DNA of 64,000 nt from Streptococcus mitis (GTDB lineage Bacteria > Bacillota > Bacilli > Lactobacillales > Streptococcaceae). Made by a program: the position numbers and the translations under genes. The notes under the pieces were generated by a model that made no database searches, was not told where the DNA came from, and saw only the letters and a program-made list of their open reading frames with translations. Shown in pieces: positions 16,319 through 25,138 of this stretch; positions within the stretch are counted from its first letter, which is position 1; the number at the start of each line of letters is the position of its first letter. Location: contig NZ_SPGF01000003.1 in the NCBI RefSeq assembly GCF_005844455.1, forward strand, positions 17,920-81,919. The letters are read 5' to 3'.

Positions 16319-19300
16319 CAGAATCTCCTTTCATCAATATGAAGAAACAAATTAGCTCAAAATCATCCATTCCCTCAATGCTAGTATTCATCAAGTCAAC
16401 AGATCCAAAGTTAAATAGGGCATCCATCGTTGAAATCTGATCATGTTCCATTAGTTGATCGATTGCCTCTTGAAGCAATTCGGAATAAACAACCATTTCT
16501 TTACCGTCTTTTGTTTGACGATTAAACTTGTCTACTACTTGACTTAATGGCTTACTTTGACCCCGACAAATGCTACTGAGGTACTCCAATATTTTCTTGC
16601 TTTCAGACGGAGATAACAGTAATTCTCCATTTCTATTGATGTAGAGGATATAATATGGGTGAAGCTGATTTTGATTATTTTTTCCCTTTATCTGTTCTTT
16701 ATTTTTTAGGAAAAAAATGACACCTTCTGATTCTTTATTGGAGGCAGGTAAAATAGCTTGCAATCCTTTCGGAACTTTTTCTAACTCAGGATGTTCTTCC
16801 AAATACTTAAGAAGATCCATACGATAATCTTCCAAGCCTAAATCCATAATGGAAATACCATCATTCATCTCCTCAAGATCGACAACTTCATCTCTAAGAC
16901 GTTCTAATTGTTTTCTTCGGTAATTATTATCCTCTATTTCTTCACTAGATAAAACATTATCATCTGCTGTTGAGGTCAATACAGAAATCTTCATTCTAGA
17001 TTCAACTCTAGACTTGAGATCGATATACTCATCTAACTCAAGGTTTGGCCAAAAGTTAACCAATTGAATGTATTTATTTTGACTACCAATTCGATCCACA
17101 CGACCAAATCGTTGAACAATACGGACAGGATTCCAATGGATATCGTAATTAACCATCATATCTGCATCTTGTAAGTTTTGACCTTCGGAAATCACATCTG
17201 TTGCGATTAAAAGATCAATCTCACTCTCATCACCAGGAAACAGAACATCACGAGATTTTGATTTAGGAGAGAAATAAGTTAGTAACGAATTGAGATCTTT
17301 ATTTTTAGTTTCCAGAGTTGTAGCAAAACCTTTTGTACCTGAAATCTGAGCAGTGTAGAGACCATACTTATCCAAGACATACTGACTAATATGTTTATAA
17401 AGGTAGTTCGTTGTTGTCGCAAATGCGGAGAAAATGATCAACTTTTTATTGCCAGCATTGATTGGATTTGTTAGTTTCTCATCTATCAAGGTAAAAAGAG
17501 TCTGAAGTTTTTGGTCTTCTTGTGGTGTTATTTTACTGATTAGATTTTCTAGCTCTGTCAATACTGCAAAATCTTGTTCTAACTCGACCTTCCAACTACG
17601 ATAATCCATATCTTGTAGAGCAATCCGATTTTTCTTACCGATAGAAAACTCGAAATTACTATCTTCCAAATCAAAATCATCTTCATCAAAGTTCGGATCA
17701 ACAGATAGATAATCGAAGCCTGTCAATTCATATTCCTCGATAGCCTTTAATGTCTTTTCTACATAATCTTTTACAACGTCTATTAAAGTATATCGAAAAG
17801 CTGCAACAGAACTTTCTAAACGTTTGAGCAGGTTAATCATCATCAGTTTTTTGATACCAGACTCACGACCAAACTGAGTTAAATTCCCCATTTTTCCTTC
17901 TTTACTTTTATCGTATTTAGCTCTCTTTGATGGGTAGATATGTATTGAAGGTTGATAGATAGTCAACTGTAGTTTATCAAGCAAGTGATATAATTTTTTA
18001 TAGGTAATCCCAAGATTTGAAACTGTTAAATCCGGTTCAAAATTAAGAGGTTTTAAGCGCTGTGGAAACTCCCCAATAGCTTCTCTATCATAAAATTCGC
18101 GAATATGTTTTCTACTTCTAGCTATGGTTACACTATCTAGTACTTTAAAGGAATCAAAATCTAATGTCGATAGCAGTTTATCTGTTGTTCTCTCTTCTGC
18201 AGGTAGATCAGCCCACTTGTTGTAAGCAGATTGAGCATTTCTGAAAATATCATTTATAGATGATTTGGTTTCTAATTTACTATCAATTTGATCCGTATCA
18301 CCTTCATAGGCTAGAGCAATTTGATTTTTCAAATCATTAAAACGATTATTAACAGGTGTGGCTGATAGCATGAGTACCTTTGTAGGGACACCAGACTTTA
18401 TGATTCGATTCATTAAACGACTGTATCGATTTTCTCTCCCCTCAGATAAGTCATTTTCGCTAGAGCCACCATTTCTAAAATTATGAGACTCATCAATGAC
18501 AACCAGATCATAAGTATGCCAATTATTTAAGGACAAATCAATTCCATTAGAGTGCCCTTTATCTCTACTAAGATCTGTATGATAAAGCACGTCATAAAGC
18601 AAATGTCTATCATAAATTGGATTATTTACATAATCATGACGATACATATTCCAGTTATTTTCTAACTTTTTAGGACAAAGTACTAAAATACGTTTGCCTC
18701 GATAAGCATAATAAGTCATGACCGCTAAAGCTGTATAAGTCTTCCCTAGACCAACCGAATCCGCTAGAATACATCCATTAAATTTCTCTAATTTAGAAAT
18801 GATCGATTTTACTGCATCCTTTTGGAAATCATATAACAGCCCCCAAATCTTACTTTCTTTATAACCAACCCCTTCATTTGGTAAAAAGTCTTCATTGATA
18901 TCTTCTAAAAATTCATTGAATAAATTATATAGCATCACATAGTAAATGAACTCAGGTGAATGTTCTTTGTGAGCTAAGTTTAAATTCTCCAAAAACTCTT
19001 CTGTAACATCACGAAAATAATCATCTTCGTCCCAGAGATTATCAAATTCATCTAAATAATTTAAACTAAGTGGTGCATGATAGAGGTTTCTACTCGTTTT
19101 AAATAGAGAAGCTTCATATCCTAATTCTTTGCGATCAAAGTTTTTCAAACGATCTACTGCCACTACATCATCCGAATTTTCAATTCGAATACCATTTGGC
19201 ATTTCATCTGTTTCAATATTAATAGACTTAAATTGCGCTTTTCTTCGGATCCAATCAGCACATTCACGAGCAATCGCTTTTTGGGTCAGCTCATTCATCA

Positions 19301-19568
19301 ATTTCAGTTCATACTTTCCACCAAAAATCGATTGTTCCCGTTCTTTTTTGGGTATCGTATATTCACGGAAATCTGTTTTGGTTTCATCTGTTATAAAAGT
19401 CGGATTTGTAAAAATAAATTTTAACTCTTCAATATTCTCCAATTCCTCTTTCAACTGCTGATAAGCAAACATAGAAAAGGTTGCCGCTGCAATTTTGACT
19501 CGGCTCTCTGATTTCAATTCTTTCTTTAACTCATCTCCAAGACGAATTGATCTATTATCAATTTCCAT
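16311..19568 (-). CDS. SNF2-family helicase with N-terminal PLD-like domain
   Basis: 1085 residues. The first ~150 resemble a phospholipase D-like domain (IRLGDELKKELKSE, KIAAATFSMFAY). A superfamily 2 SNF2 core follows: Walker A ADSVGLGKTYTAL at about 268-280, DESH box (VVIDESHNF) near 355, SATP motif III (MLSATPVNNR) near 400, and motif VI QRFGRVDRIGSQ near 845. Such helicases use ATP to translocate on duplex DNA. This is the first gene of the defence operon. A TATAAT box lies about 30 bp upstream of the ATG and GGGAGG precedes it. The helicase, DUF4391, Mod and Res set recurs in bacterial genomes and is usually annotated as a type III-like system. The exact task of the SNF2 protein is not known to me. 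Confidence 0.88.
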   Translation of the reverse strand: MEIDNRSIRLGDELKKELKSESRVKIAAATFSMFAYQQLKEELENIEELKFIFTNPTFITDETKTDFREYTIPKKEREQSIFGGKYELKLMNELTQKAIARECADWIRRKAQFKSINIETDEMPNGIRIENSDDVVAVDRLKNFDRKELGYEASLFKTSRNLYHAPLSLNYLDEFDNLWDEDDYFRDVTEEFLENLNLAHKEHSPEFIYYVMLYNLFNEFLEDINEDFLPNEGVGYKESKIWGLLYDFQKDAVKSIISKLEKFNGCILADSVGLGKTYTALAVMTYYAYRGKRILVLCPKKLENNWNMYRHDYVNNPIYDRHLLYDVLYHTDLSRDKGHSNGIDLSLNNWHTYDLVVIDESHNFRNGGSSENDLSEGRENRYSRLMNRIIKSGVPTKVLMLSATPVNNRFNDLKNQIALAYEGDTDQIDSKLETKSSINDIFRNAQSAYNKWADLPAEERTTDKLLSTLDFDSFKVLDSVTIARSRKHIREFYDREAIGEFPQRLKPLNFEPDLTVSNLGITYKKLYHLLDKLQLTIYQPSIHIYPSKRAKYDKSKEGKMGNLTQFGRESGIKKLMMINLLKRLESSVAAFRYTLIDVVKDYVEKTLKAIEEYELTGFDYLSVDPNFDEDDFDLEDSNFEFSIGKKNRIALQDMDYRSWKVELEQDFAVLTELENLISKITPQEDQKLQTLFTLIDEKLTNPINAGNKKLIIFSAFATTTNYLYKHISQYVLDKYGLYTAQISGTKGFATTLETKNKDLNSLLTYFSPKSKSRDVLFPGDESEIDLLIATDVISEGQNLQDADMMVNYDIHWNPVRIVQRFGRVDRIGSQNKYIQLVNFWPNLELDEYIDLKSRVESRMKISVLTSTADDNVLSSEEIEDNNYRRKQLERLRDEVVDLEEMNDGISIMDLGLEDYRMDLLKYLEEHPELEKVPKGLQAILPASNKESEGVIFFLKNKEQIKGKNNQNQLHPYYILYINRNGELLLSPSESKKILEYLSSICRGQSKPLSQVVDKFNRQTKDGKEMVVYSELLQEAIDQLMEHDQISTMDALFNFGSVDLMNTSIEGMDDFELICFFILMKGDSDD

Positions 19569-19641
19569 AATTCCTCCCTGTTAGACTATTTCTACTATTA
19601 TATCATTCTTTGCAGATTCAAAATAGACCTTTTTTTCTTTC

Positions 19642-19670
19642 CAAAAAAGGAAAGCCCTACGGCCTTCCTT
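19642..19670 (-). terminator. Terminator of ffh
   Basis: Stem AAGGAAGGCC / GGCTTTCCTT on the minus strand with a GTAG loop, followed by TTTTTT. It starts about 5 bases after the ffh stop codon. Confidence 0.9.
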
Positions 19671-19674
19671 TATC

Positions 19675-21246
19675 TTACTTACGTTTCTTCTTCGCTTTCT
19701 TCATTTTATTCGCCATGCGTTTCATGGACTGTTTCATGGCAAATTCACCGATTTTACCTTTGAGCCCGCCACCAAACATCTGACTCATATCTGGCATTCC
19801 TGCTCCTCCGAGAGCTGACAGGTCAGGCATGCCACCTTGTCCCATCATTCCTTCAAGGGCAGACATATCCATTCCTCCCATATTTGGCATATTTTTAGGA
19901 AGGTTGTTGGGATTGATACCCATTTGCTTCATCATCTTGTTCATATCGCCAGACATAACACCCTGCATGAGCTGTTTGGCCTGATTAAAGTCCTTGATAA
20001 ATTTATTGACTTCGACAAATGTATTTCCAGAACCAGCTGCGATACGACGGCGACGGCTCGGATTTAACAAATCTGGGTTTTCACGTTCTTCAGGTGTCAT
20101 CGAAGACACGATGGCACGTTTGCGCGCAATCTGGCGCTCATCCACCTTCATGTTTTGAAGTGCTGGGTTGTTGGCCATACCTGGAATCATCTTGAGCAAG
20201 TCTTCCATCGGCCCCATATTTTGCACCTGATCCAATTGATCGATGAAATCATTGAAATCGAAGGTGTTTTCACGCATCTTTTCAGCCATTTCAAGGGCTT
20301 TTTGCTCATCGTATTCCTGAGAAGCTTTCTCAATCAGAGTGAGCATATCCCCCATGCCAAGGATACGACTAGACATACGGTCTGGGTGGAAGGTCTCAAG
20401 GTCCGTAATCTTTTCACCTGTACCAGTGAACTTGATTGGTTTTCCAGTAATGTGACGAACAGATAGAGCCGCACCACCACGAGTGTCCCCATCAATCTTG
20501 GTAAGGATGATACCAGTCACTTCCAACTGAGCATTGAACTCACGCGCAACATTGGCCGCTTCCTGACCAATCATAGCATCAACGACAAGCAGGATTTCAT
20601 TTGGCTGAGCCAAGGCTTTCACGTCACGAAGCTCATTCATCAAAAGCTCATCAATCTGCAAACGACCTGCCGTATCAATCAAGACATAGTCGTTGTGATT
20701 GGCTTGGGCTTGTTCCAAACCTTGACGAACAATCTCAACAGCCGGAACCTCTGTTCCAAGAGCGAAGACAGGTACATCAATCTGTTGCCCCAAGGTCTTG
20801 AGCTGGTCAATGGCTGCTGGACGATAGATATCCGCCGCAATCATCAAAGGACGGGCATTTTCTTCCTTCTTGAGTTTGTTGGCCAATTTACCGGCAAAAG
20901 TTGTTTTACCAGCCCCCTGCAAACCAACCATCATGATGATTGTAGGAATCTTAGGTGATTTGATAATTTCTGCCGTATCAGAACCTAAAACAGCTGTCAG
21001 TTCCTCATCAACGATTTTGATAATCTGTTGGGCTGGGTTAAGGGTATCAATGACCTCATGTCCGACTGCACGCTCACGAACTTTTTTGATAAAGTCCTTT
21101 ACAACAGGCAAGGCAACATCGGCTTCAAGCAAGGCCAAGCGAATTTCTTTGGTTGCTTCTTGGACATCAGCCTCAGAGATTTTTCCTTTTTTACGTAGAT
21201 TTTTAAAGACGTTCTGCAAACGTTCTGTTAAACTTTCAAATGCCAT
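19675..21246 (-). CDS. ffh: Signal recognition particle protein Ffh
   Basis: Ffh binds 4.5S RNA and signal sequences and delivers nascent chains to FtsY at the membrane. The 523-residue protein has the N helical bundle (1-85), the GTPase domain with P loop GLQGAGKTTFAGKLA at about 108-122 and DTAGR near 190, TKIDGD near 250, and the methionine-rich M domain from about 330. The C-terminus has a long Gly/Met/Asn stretch before a basic KKAKKKRK end. It lies 11 bp downstream of ylxM, the standard arrangement in Gram-positive bacteria. Confidence 0.97.
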   Translation of the reverse strand: MAFESLTERLQNVFKNLRKKGKISEADVQEATKEIRLALLEADVALPVVKDFIKKVRERAVGHEVIDTLNPAQQIIKIVDEELTAVLGSDTAEIIKSPKIPTIIMMVGLQGAGKTTFAGKLANKLKKEENARPLMIAADIYRPAAIDQLKTLGQQIDVPVFALGTEVPAVEIVRQGLEQAQANHNDYVLIDTAGRLQIDELLMNELRDVKALAQPNEILLVVDAMIGQEAANVAREFNAQLEVTGIILTKIDGDTRGGAALSVRHITGKPIKFTGTGEKITDLETFHPDRMSSRILGMGDMLTLIEKASQEYDEQKALEMAEKMRENTFDFNDFIDQLDQVQNMGPMEDLLKMIPGMANNPALQNMKVDERQIARKRAIVSSMTPEERENPDLLNPSRRRRIAAGSGNTFVEVNKFIKDFNQAKQLMQGVMSGDMNKMMKQMGINPNNLPKNMPNMGGMDMSALEGMMGQGGMPDLSALGGAGMPDMSQMFGGGLKGKIGEFAMKQSMKRMANKMKKAKKKRK

Positions 21247-21257
21247 GTTTCTTCCTC

Positions 21258-21590
21258 TTATTCTCTATTATCAATGCTTGTTAAAATTTCTATCTGCTCC
21301 TGCAGAAACTCATCCTTGGGATAGCGCTCCAAAATATGGTCAAAAATCTGACTGCGAACAATGTAGTCCGAGTACATGTGCAATTTCATCTCATAATCTT
21401 CCAGAATCTTTTCTGTCCGCTTGATATTGTCGTAAACAGCCTGACGACTGACACCGAACTCTTCAGCAATCTCAGCAAGGCTGTAATCATCAGCGTAGTA
21501 GAGCTCGATATAATTCATTTGCTTATCTGTTAAAAGCGCTGCATAAAATTCAAAGAGCGCATTCATACGATTGGTTTTTTCGATTTCCAT
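21258..21590 (-). CDS. ylxM: YlxM-family helix-turn-helix protein
   Basis: 110 residues with a sigma-70 region 4-like helix-turn-helix ([27 protein letters not shown] motif at about 32-53). YlxM proteins are encoded directly upstream of ffh in Gram-positive bacteria and are linked to SRP assembly or function. The gene is cotranscribed with ffh. Normal length. Confidence 0.92.
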   Translation of the reverse strand: MEIEKTNRMNALFEFYAALLTDKQMNYIELYYADDYSLAEIAEEFGVSRQAVYDNIKRTEKILEDYEMKLHMYSDYIVRSQIFDHILERYPKDEFLQEQIEILTSIDNRE

Positions 21591-21657
21591 AACTTTTATT
21601 ATACCAAAAAATAGCCTAATCTACCACACTAGGAAGCCAATCCGAGAAGATAGCTAG

Positions 21658-22047
21658 CTAAATTTGAAAAAAGCCCCAAGTAATTTCCAATTGATAGCTG
21701 GCAAAGGGTTGTCTCTCTTGATTTTGTAGTTGATAAACTAGCTCAATCTTTTGCCCATCCACTTGATAGCGACTCGTTTGAATGATAAACTCCTGCATGC
21801 CCATGGGTGTGGGAATATAGGCTAAACTATCACTATCCTTTAAAAAGCGCATAATGGTCTTAGGATTGGAAAAACGGGTCATCACCAGTTCTTGAGCATG
21901 AAATTTAATCACTACTTTTTCCTTTTCCTCATTATAGAAAAGCAGGTAGCTATAATCTCCTTTTTCATGCACTTCCACGTCATAAAGCTGGTCAATCACT
22001 TCCAACTGCTCATCAAACTGAATCGTATTTCGCATCCGAATCTTCAC
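21658..22047 (-). CDS. DUF1934 domain protein
   Basis: 129 residues with a predominantly beta sequence (MKIRMRNTIQFDEQLE, then YSYLLFYNEEKEKVVIKF). This is the lipocalin-like DUF1934 family found in Firmicutes core genomes. No signal peptide, so cytosolic. It is read divergently from the HD-domain gene at 22119. Biochemical function unknown. Confidence 0.75.
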   Translation of the reverse strand: MKIRMRNTIQFDEQLEVIDQLYDVEVHEKGDYSYLLFYNEEKEKVVIKFHAQELVMTRFSNPKTIMRFLKDSDSLAYIPTPMGMQEFIIQTSRYQVDGQKIELVYQLQNQERQPFASYQLEITWGFFQI

Positions 22048-22118
22048 ATCAAGTCCTCTTTCTTGTCTCTTGTCCTACTATTTTACCAAAAAGAGCAGGA
22101 TTTTGCTATAATGGTCAT

Positions 22119-23423
22119 ATGAACGAAAAAGTATTCCGTGACCCAGTTCACAACTACATCCATGTCAATAATCAAATCATCTATGACTTGATCAATACCA
22201 AAGAATTTCAACGTTTGCGTCGCATCAAGCAACTGGGAACTTCCAGTTATACCTTCCACGGTGGGGAGCACAGCCGTTTCTCTCACTGTCTAGGAGTCTA
22301 TGAGATTGCACGACGCATCACGGAGATTTTTGAAGAAAAATATCCTGAGGAGTGGAATCCTGCTGATTCCCTCTTGACCATGACCGCTGCGCTCCTTCAT
22401 GACCTTGGGCATGGTGCCTACTCCCATACTTTTGAACATCTCTTTGATACAGACCATGAAGCTATTACTCAAGAGATTATCCAAAGCCCTGAGACAGAAA
22501 TTCACCAAGTCCTGCTACAAGTAGCGCCAGATTTTCCAGAAAAAGTTGCCAGTGTCATCGACCACACCTATCCTAACAAGCAGGTCGTGCAACTCATTTC
22601 TAGCCAGATTGACGCAGACCGCATGGACTATCTCTTGCGCGACTCCTATTTTACAGGGGCATCTTATGGGGAATTTGACCTGACTCGCATCCTCCGAGTC
22701 ATTCGTCCTATCGAAAATGGGATCGCCTTTCAGCGCAATGGCATGCATGCCATCGAAGACTATGTCCTCAGTCGTTACCAGATGTATATGCAGGTTTATT
22801 TCCACCCAGCAACACGCGCTATGGAAGTTCTCCTACAGAATCTCCTCAAGCGTGCTAAGGAACTCTACCCTGAGGACAAGGATTTCTTTGCACGAACTTC
22901 TCCACACCTCCTGCCTTTCTTCGAAAAAAATGTGACCTTATCTGATTATCTAGCTCTGGATGATGGTGTGATGAATACCTACTTCCAGCTCTGGATGACC
23001 AATCCTGACAAGATTCTTGCAGATTTATCGCAACGCTTTGTCAACCGCAAAGTCTTTAAATCCATTACCTTTTCACAAGAGGACCAAGACCAACTTGCTA
23101 GCATGAGAAAATTGGTTGAGGACATCGGCTTTGATCCCGACTACTATACTGCTATTCATAAGAACTTTGACCTCCCTTATGATATTTATCGTCCCGAATC
23201 TGAAAATCCGCGAACACAGATTGAGATTTTACAAAAAAATGGAGAACTGGCAGAACTCTCTAGCCTGTCTACTATCGTCCAATCCCTTGCTGGCAGTCGA
23301 CACGGAGATAATCGCTTTTATTTTCCAAAAGAAATGTTGGACCAAAACAGCATCTTCGCAAGCATTACCCAGCAATTTTTACACCTGATTGAGAACGATC
23401 ATTTTACCCCAAATAAAAACTAG
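22119..23423 (+). CDS. HD-domain phosphohydrolase (YwfO type)
   Basis: 434 residues. The metal-binding HD domain has SRFSHCLGVYE at about 50-60, then LLHDLGHGAYSHTFEH near 93-108, and a later Asp in IDADRMDYL near 168. This arrangement is that of dNTP triphosphohydrolase-like HD proteins such as B. subtilis YwfO. A TATAAT -10 box lies 13 bp upstream. It is cytosolic and probably cotranscribed with the HAD phosphatase that starts 12 bp after it. The nucleotide substrate is inferred. Confidence 0.85.
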   Translation: MNEKVFRDPVHNYIHVNNQIIYDLINTKEFQRLRRIKQLGTSSYTFHGGEHSRFSHCLGVYEIARRITEIFEEKYPEEWNPADSLLTMTAALLHDLGHGAYSHTFEHLFDTDHEAITQEIIQSPETEIHQVLLQVAPDFPEKVASVIDHTYPNKQVVQLISSQIDADRMDYLLRDSYFTGASYGEFDLTRILRVIRPIENGIAFQRNGMHAIEDYVLSRYQMYMQVYFHPATRAMEVLLQNLLKRAKELYPEDKDFFARTSPHLLPFFEKNVTLSDYLALDDGVMNTYFQLWMTNPDKILADLSQRFVNRKVFKSITFSQEDQDQLASMRKLVEDIGFDPDYYTAIHKNFDLPYDIYRPESENPRTQIEILQKNGELAELSSLSTIVQSLAGSRHGDNRFYFPKEMLDQNSIFASITQQFLHLIENDHFTPNKN

Positions 23424-23435
23424 AAGAGGAAATCT

Positions 23436-24242
23436 ATGAGTATTAAACTAATCGCCGTCGATATTGACGGAACCCTAGTCAACAGCCAAAAGGAAATCAC
23501 TCCTGAAGTCTTTTCTGCCATCCAAGATGCCAAAGAAGCTGGTGTCAAAGTCGTGATTGCAACTGGCCGCCCTATCGCAGGTGTTGCCAAACTTCTGGAC
23601 GACTTGCAGTTGAGAGACGAGGGCGACTACGTTGTAACCTTCAACGGTGCCCTTGTCCAAGAGACTGCTACTGGGCATGAGATTATCAGCGAATCCTTGA
23701 CCTATGAGGATTATCTAGATATGGAATTCCTCAGTCGCAAGCTCGGTGTCCACATGCATGCCATTACCAAAGACGGTATCTACACTGCCAATCGCAATAT
23801 CGGAAAATATACAGTGCACGAATCAACCCTCGTCAGCATGCCTATCTTCTACCGCACCCCTGAAGAAATGGCTGACAAGGAAATTGTCAAATGTATGTTT
23901 ATCGATGAACCAGAAATCCTCGATGCTGCGATTGAAAAAATTCCAGCAGAATTTTACGAACGCTACTCTATTAACAAATCCGCTCCTTTCTACCTCGAAC
24001 TCCTTAAAAAGAATGTAGACAAGGGTTCAGCCATTACGCACTTAGCTGAAAAACTAGGATTGACCAAAGATGAAACCATGGCTATTGGTGACGAAGAAAA
24101 TGACCGTGCCATGCTCGAAGTCGTTGGGAACCCCGTCGTCATGGAAAATGGAAATCCAGCAATCAAAAAAATCGCCAAATATATCACTAAATCTAATGAC
24201 GAATCCGGCGTTGCCCACGCCATCCGAACATGGGTACTGTAA
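23436..24242 (+). CDS. Cof-type HAD family sugar-phosphate phosphatase
   Basis: 268 residues. The nucleophile motif is DIDGTLVNS at 9-17 (Asp9/Asp11), followed by TGRP near 48. A large type IIB cap lies at about 85-185. The C-terminal motif GDEENDRAML at 217-226 binds Mg2+. Such enzymes dephosphorylate small cytosolic metabolites such as sugar phosphates and flavin or PLP precursors. GAAGAGGAAA precedes the ATG. Substrate not predictable. Confidence 0.9.
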   Translation: MSIKLIAVDIDGTLVNSQKEITPEVFSAIQDAKEAGVKVVIATGRPIAGVAKLLDDLQLRDEGDYVVTFNGALVQETATGHEIISESLTYEDYLDMEFLSRKLGVHMHAITKDGIYTANRNIGKYTVHESTLVSMPIFYRTPEEMADKEIVKCMFIDEPEILDAAIEKIPAEFYERYSINKSAPFYLELLKKNVDKGSAITHLAEKLGLTKDETMAIGDEENDRAMLEVVGNPVVMENGNPAIKKIAKYITKSNDESGVAHAIRTWVL

Positions 24243-24259
24243 AAGGGAAGAATATACGA

Positions 24260-24284
24260 AAACCGCTCAGATGAGCGGTTTTTG
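24260..24284. terminator. Terminator between HAD gene and tRNA-Arg
   Basis: ACCGCTCA-GA-TGAGCGGT followed by TTTTT on the plus strand; the preceding A run allows it to act on the tRNA transcript from the minus strand too. Confidence 0.85.
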
Positions 24285-24296
24285 ATGTCTAATTAC

Positions 24297-24368
24297 TGCC
24301 CCCTGCAGGAATCGAACCTGCAACTACTCCTTAGGAGGGAGTTGTTATATCCATTGAACTAAGGGAGC
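24297..24368 (-). tRNA. tRNA-Arg (anticodon CCU)
   Basis: The 72-nt cloverleaf folds with acceptor GCTCCCT/AGGGGGC and discriminator A. The anticodon loop CTCCTAA carries CCU, and the T arm is GCAGG-TTCGATT-CCTGC. CCA is not encoded. It lies directly downstream of rplS on the same strand. Confidence 0.93.
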
Positions 24369-24373
24369 TAGAT

Positions 24374-24403
24374 AAAAACTCTGCTGAAAAAGCAGAGTTT
24401 TTT
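24374..24403 (-). terminator. Terminator of rplS
   Basis: AAAAACTCTGC / GCAGAGTTTTT hairpin, symmetric for both strands, a few bases after the rplS stop codon and just before the tRNA. Confidence 0.85.
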
Positions 24404-24410
24404 AGTCGAA

Positions 24411-24758
24411 TTAACGACGGATTTCTTTGATACGAGCTGCTTTACCTTGAAGGGCACGCAAGTAGTACAATTTCGCACGACGTACTTTACCGTAACGAAC
24501 AACTTCGATTTGTTCAACACGTGGAGTGTGGATTGGGAAGATACGCTCAACACCTACACCGTTAGAGATTTTACGAACTGTGTAGTTTTCTGAGATACCA
24601 GCACCTTTACGTGCGATAACAACACCTTCAAAAATCTGGATACGTTCACGGTTACCTTCGACAACTTTCGCGTGTACACGAACAGTGTCACCAGGACGGA
24701 ATGATGGGATATCTGTACGAAGTTGACCTTCAGTCAAGCTTTGGATTAATGGATTCAT
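24411..24758 (-). CDS. rplS: 50S ribosomal protein L19
   Basis: 115 residues, the usual length. It has the family sequence [20 protein letters not shown], then [15 protein letters not shown], and a basic C-terminus [21 protein letters not shown]19 sits at the 30S-50S interface. AGGAGAA precedes the ATG. A 42-nt L19 leader hairpin lies 48 bp upstream. Its upstream region now borders an inserted conjugative element. Confidence 0.97.
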   Translation of the reverse strand: MNPLIQSLTEGQLRTDIPSFRPGDTVRVHAKVVEGNRERIQIFEGVVIARKGAGISENYTVRKISNGVGVERIFPIHTPRVEQIEVVRYGKVRRAKLYYLRALQGKAARIKEIRR

Positions 24759-24805
24759 TTTGTTCTCCTATCTTTGTCAATCTTGAGGAATCTTCCTCAG
24801 CGGAT

Positions 24806-24847
24806 AAACTGTATTTTTGTGCGTCCATTACACACAAGATACAGTTT
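24806..24847 (-). ncRNA. L19 ribosomal protein leader
   Basis: On the minus strand AAACTGTAT and ATACAGTTT pair as a 9-bp stem around a TTGTGTG...CGCACAA inner stem, 42 nt in all. Position and size match the Firmicutes L19 leader, a cis element thought to bind L19 and regulate rplS. Confidence 0.75.
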
Positions 24848-24940
24848 ACCAAATTTCTACAAAAAAGTAAAGAAATTTATAGCAGAAGTTTGTGTCTATT
24901 TTTTTGAGGTAGTAAAAAAATACATCAAAAACGGAAATGT

Positions 24941-25080
24941 AAAAACAAGGCTAAACAATTTTACTTGCTCAGCCTTGACATCTACTAAAATTTCTGATAG
25001 TATTAATCTTACTGATAAACAAGTCCCAATTGTTTATCTTTATGAGAGGTACGTTGCTGCGTGCCTCTTTTTTTATTGAT
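24941..25080 (-). ncRNA. Unidentified structured RNA candidate upstream of rplS
   Basis: A near-consensus promoter at 25087-25115 would start a transcript at about 25080. The minus strand then folds as hairpin GAGGCACG/CGTACCTC (one mismatch), a perfect 9-bp hairpin GATAAACAA-TTGGGAC-TTGTTTATC, a variable stretch, and a terminator AAGGCTGAGCAA / TTGTTTAGCCTT followed by GTTTTT (24941-24976). The product is about 140 nt and has no plausible coding frame. It is either an independent small RNA or an attenuated leader of rplS. I do not recognise it as 6S RNA, SRP RNA, a T-box or a fluoride riboswitch. Confidence 0.6.
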
Positions 25081-25086
25081 AAGGTT

Positions 25087-25115
25087 ATTATACAATTTTT
25101 ACTACTATAAGTCAA
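25087..25115 (-). promoter_or_regulatory. Sigma-A promoter next to the ICE insertion point
   Basis: TTGACT (25110-25115) and TATAAT (25087-25092) on the minus strand are separated by exactly 17 bp. The transposase stop codon of the ICE is 24 bp upstream of the -35 box, so the element ends within that interval. Confidence 0.85.
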
Positions 25116-25138
25116 GAGTTTACTGAGTTTATGACATC

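Noticed and set aside
16311..19568. DISARM system because of an SNF2-type helicase beside a methyltransferase
   Set aside because: No DrmA, DrmB or DrmC proteins are present. The methyltransferase and Res are of type III.
24297..24368. tRNA-Arg as the ICE attachment site
   Set aside because: The ICE end is more than 700 bp away, beyond rplS, and no tRNA 3' fragment is repeated at the other end.
24941..25080. 6S RNA, T-box or fluoride riboswitch identity for the upstream RNA
   Set aside because: It lacks the long 6S central bubble layout, the T-box sequence and the fluoride aptamer motif. It also sits before rplS and not before crcB.
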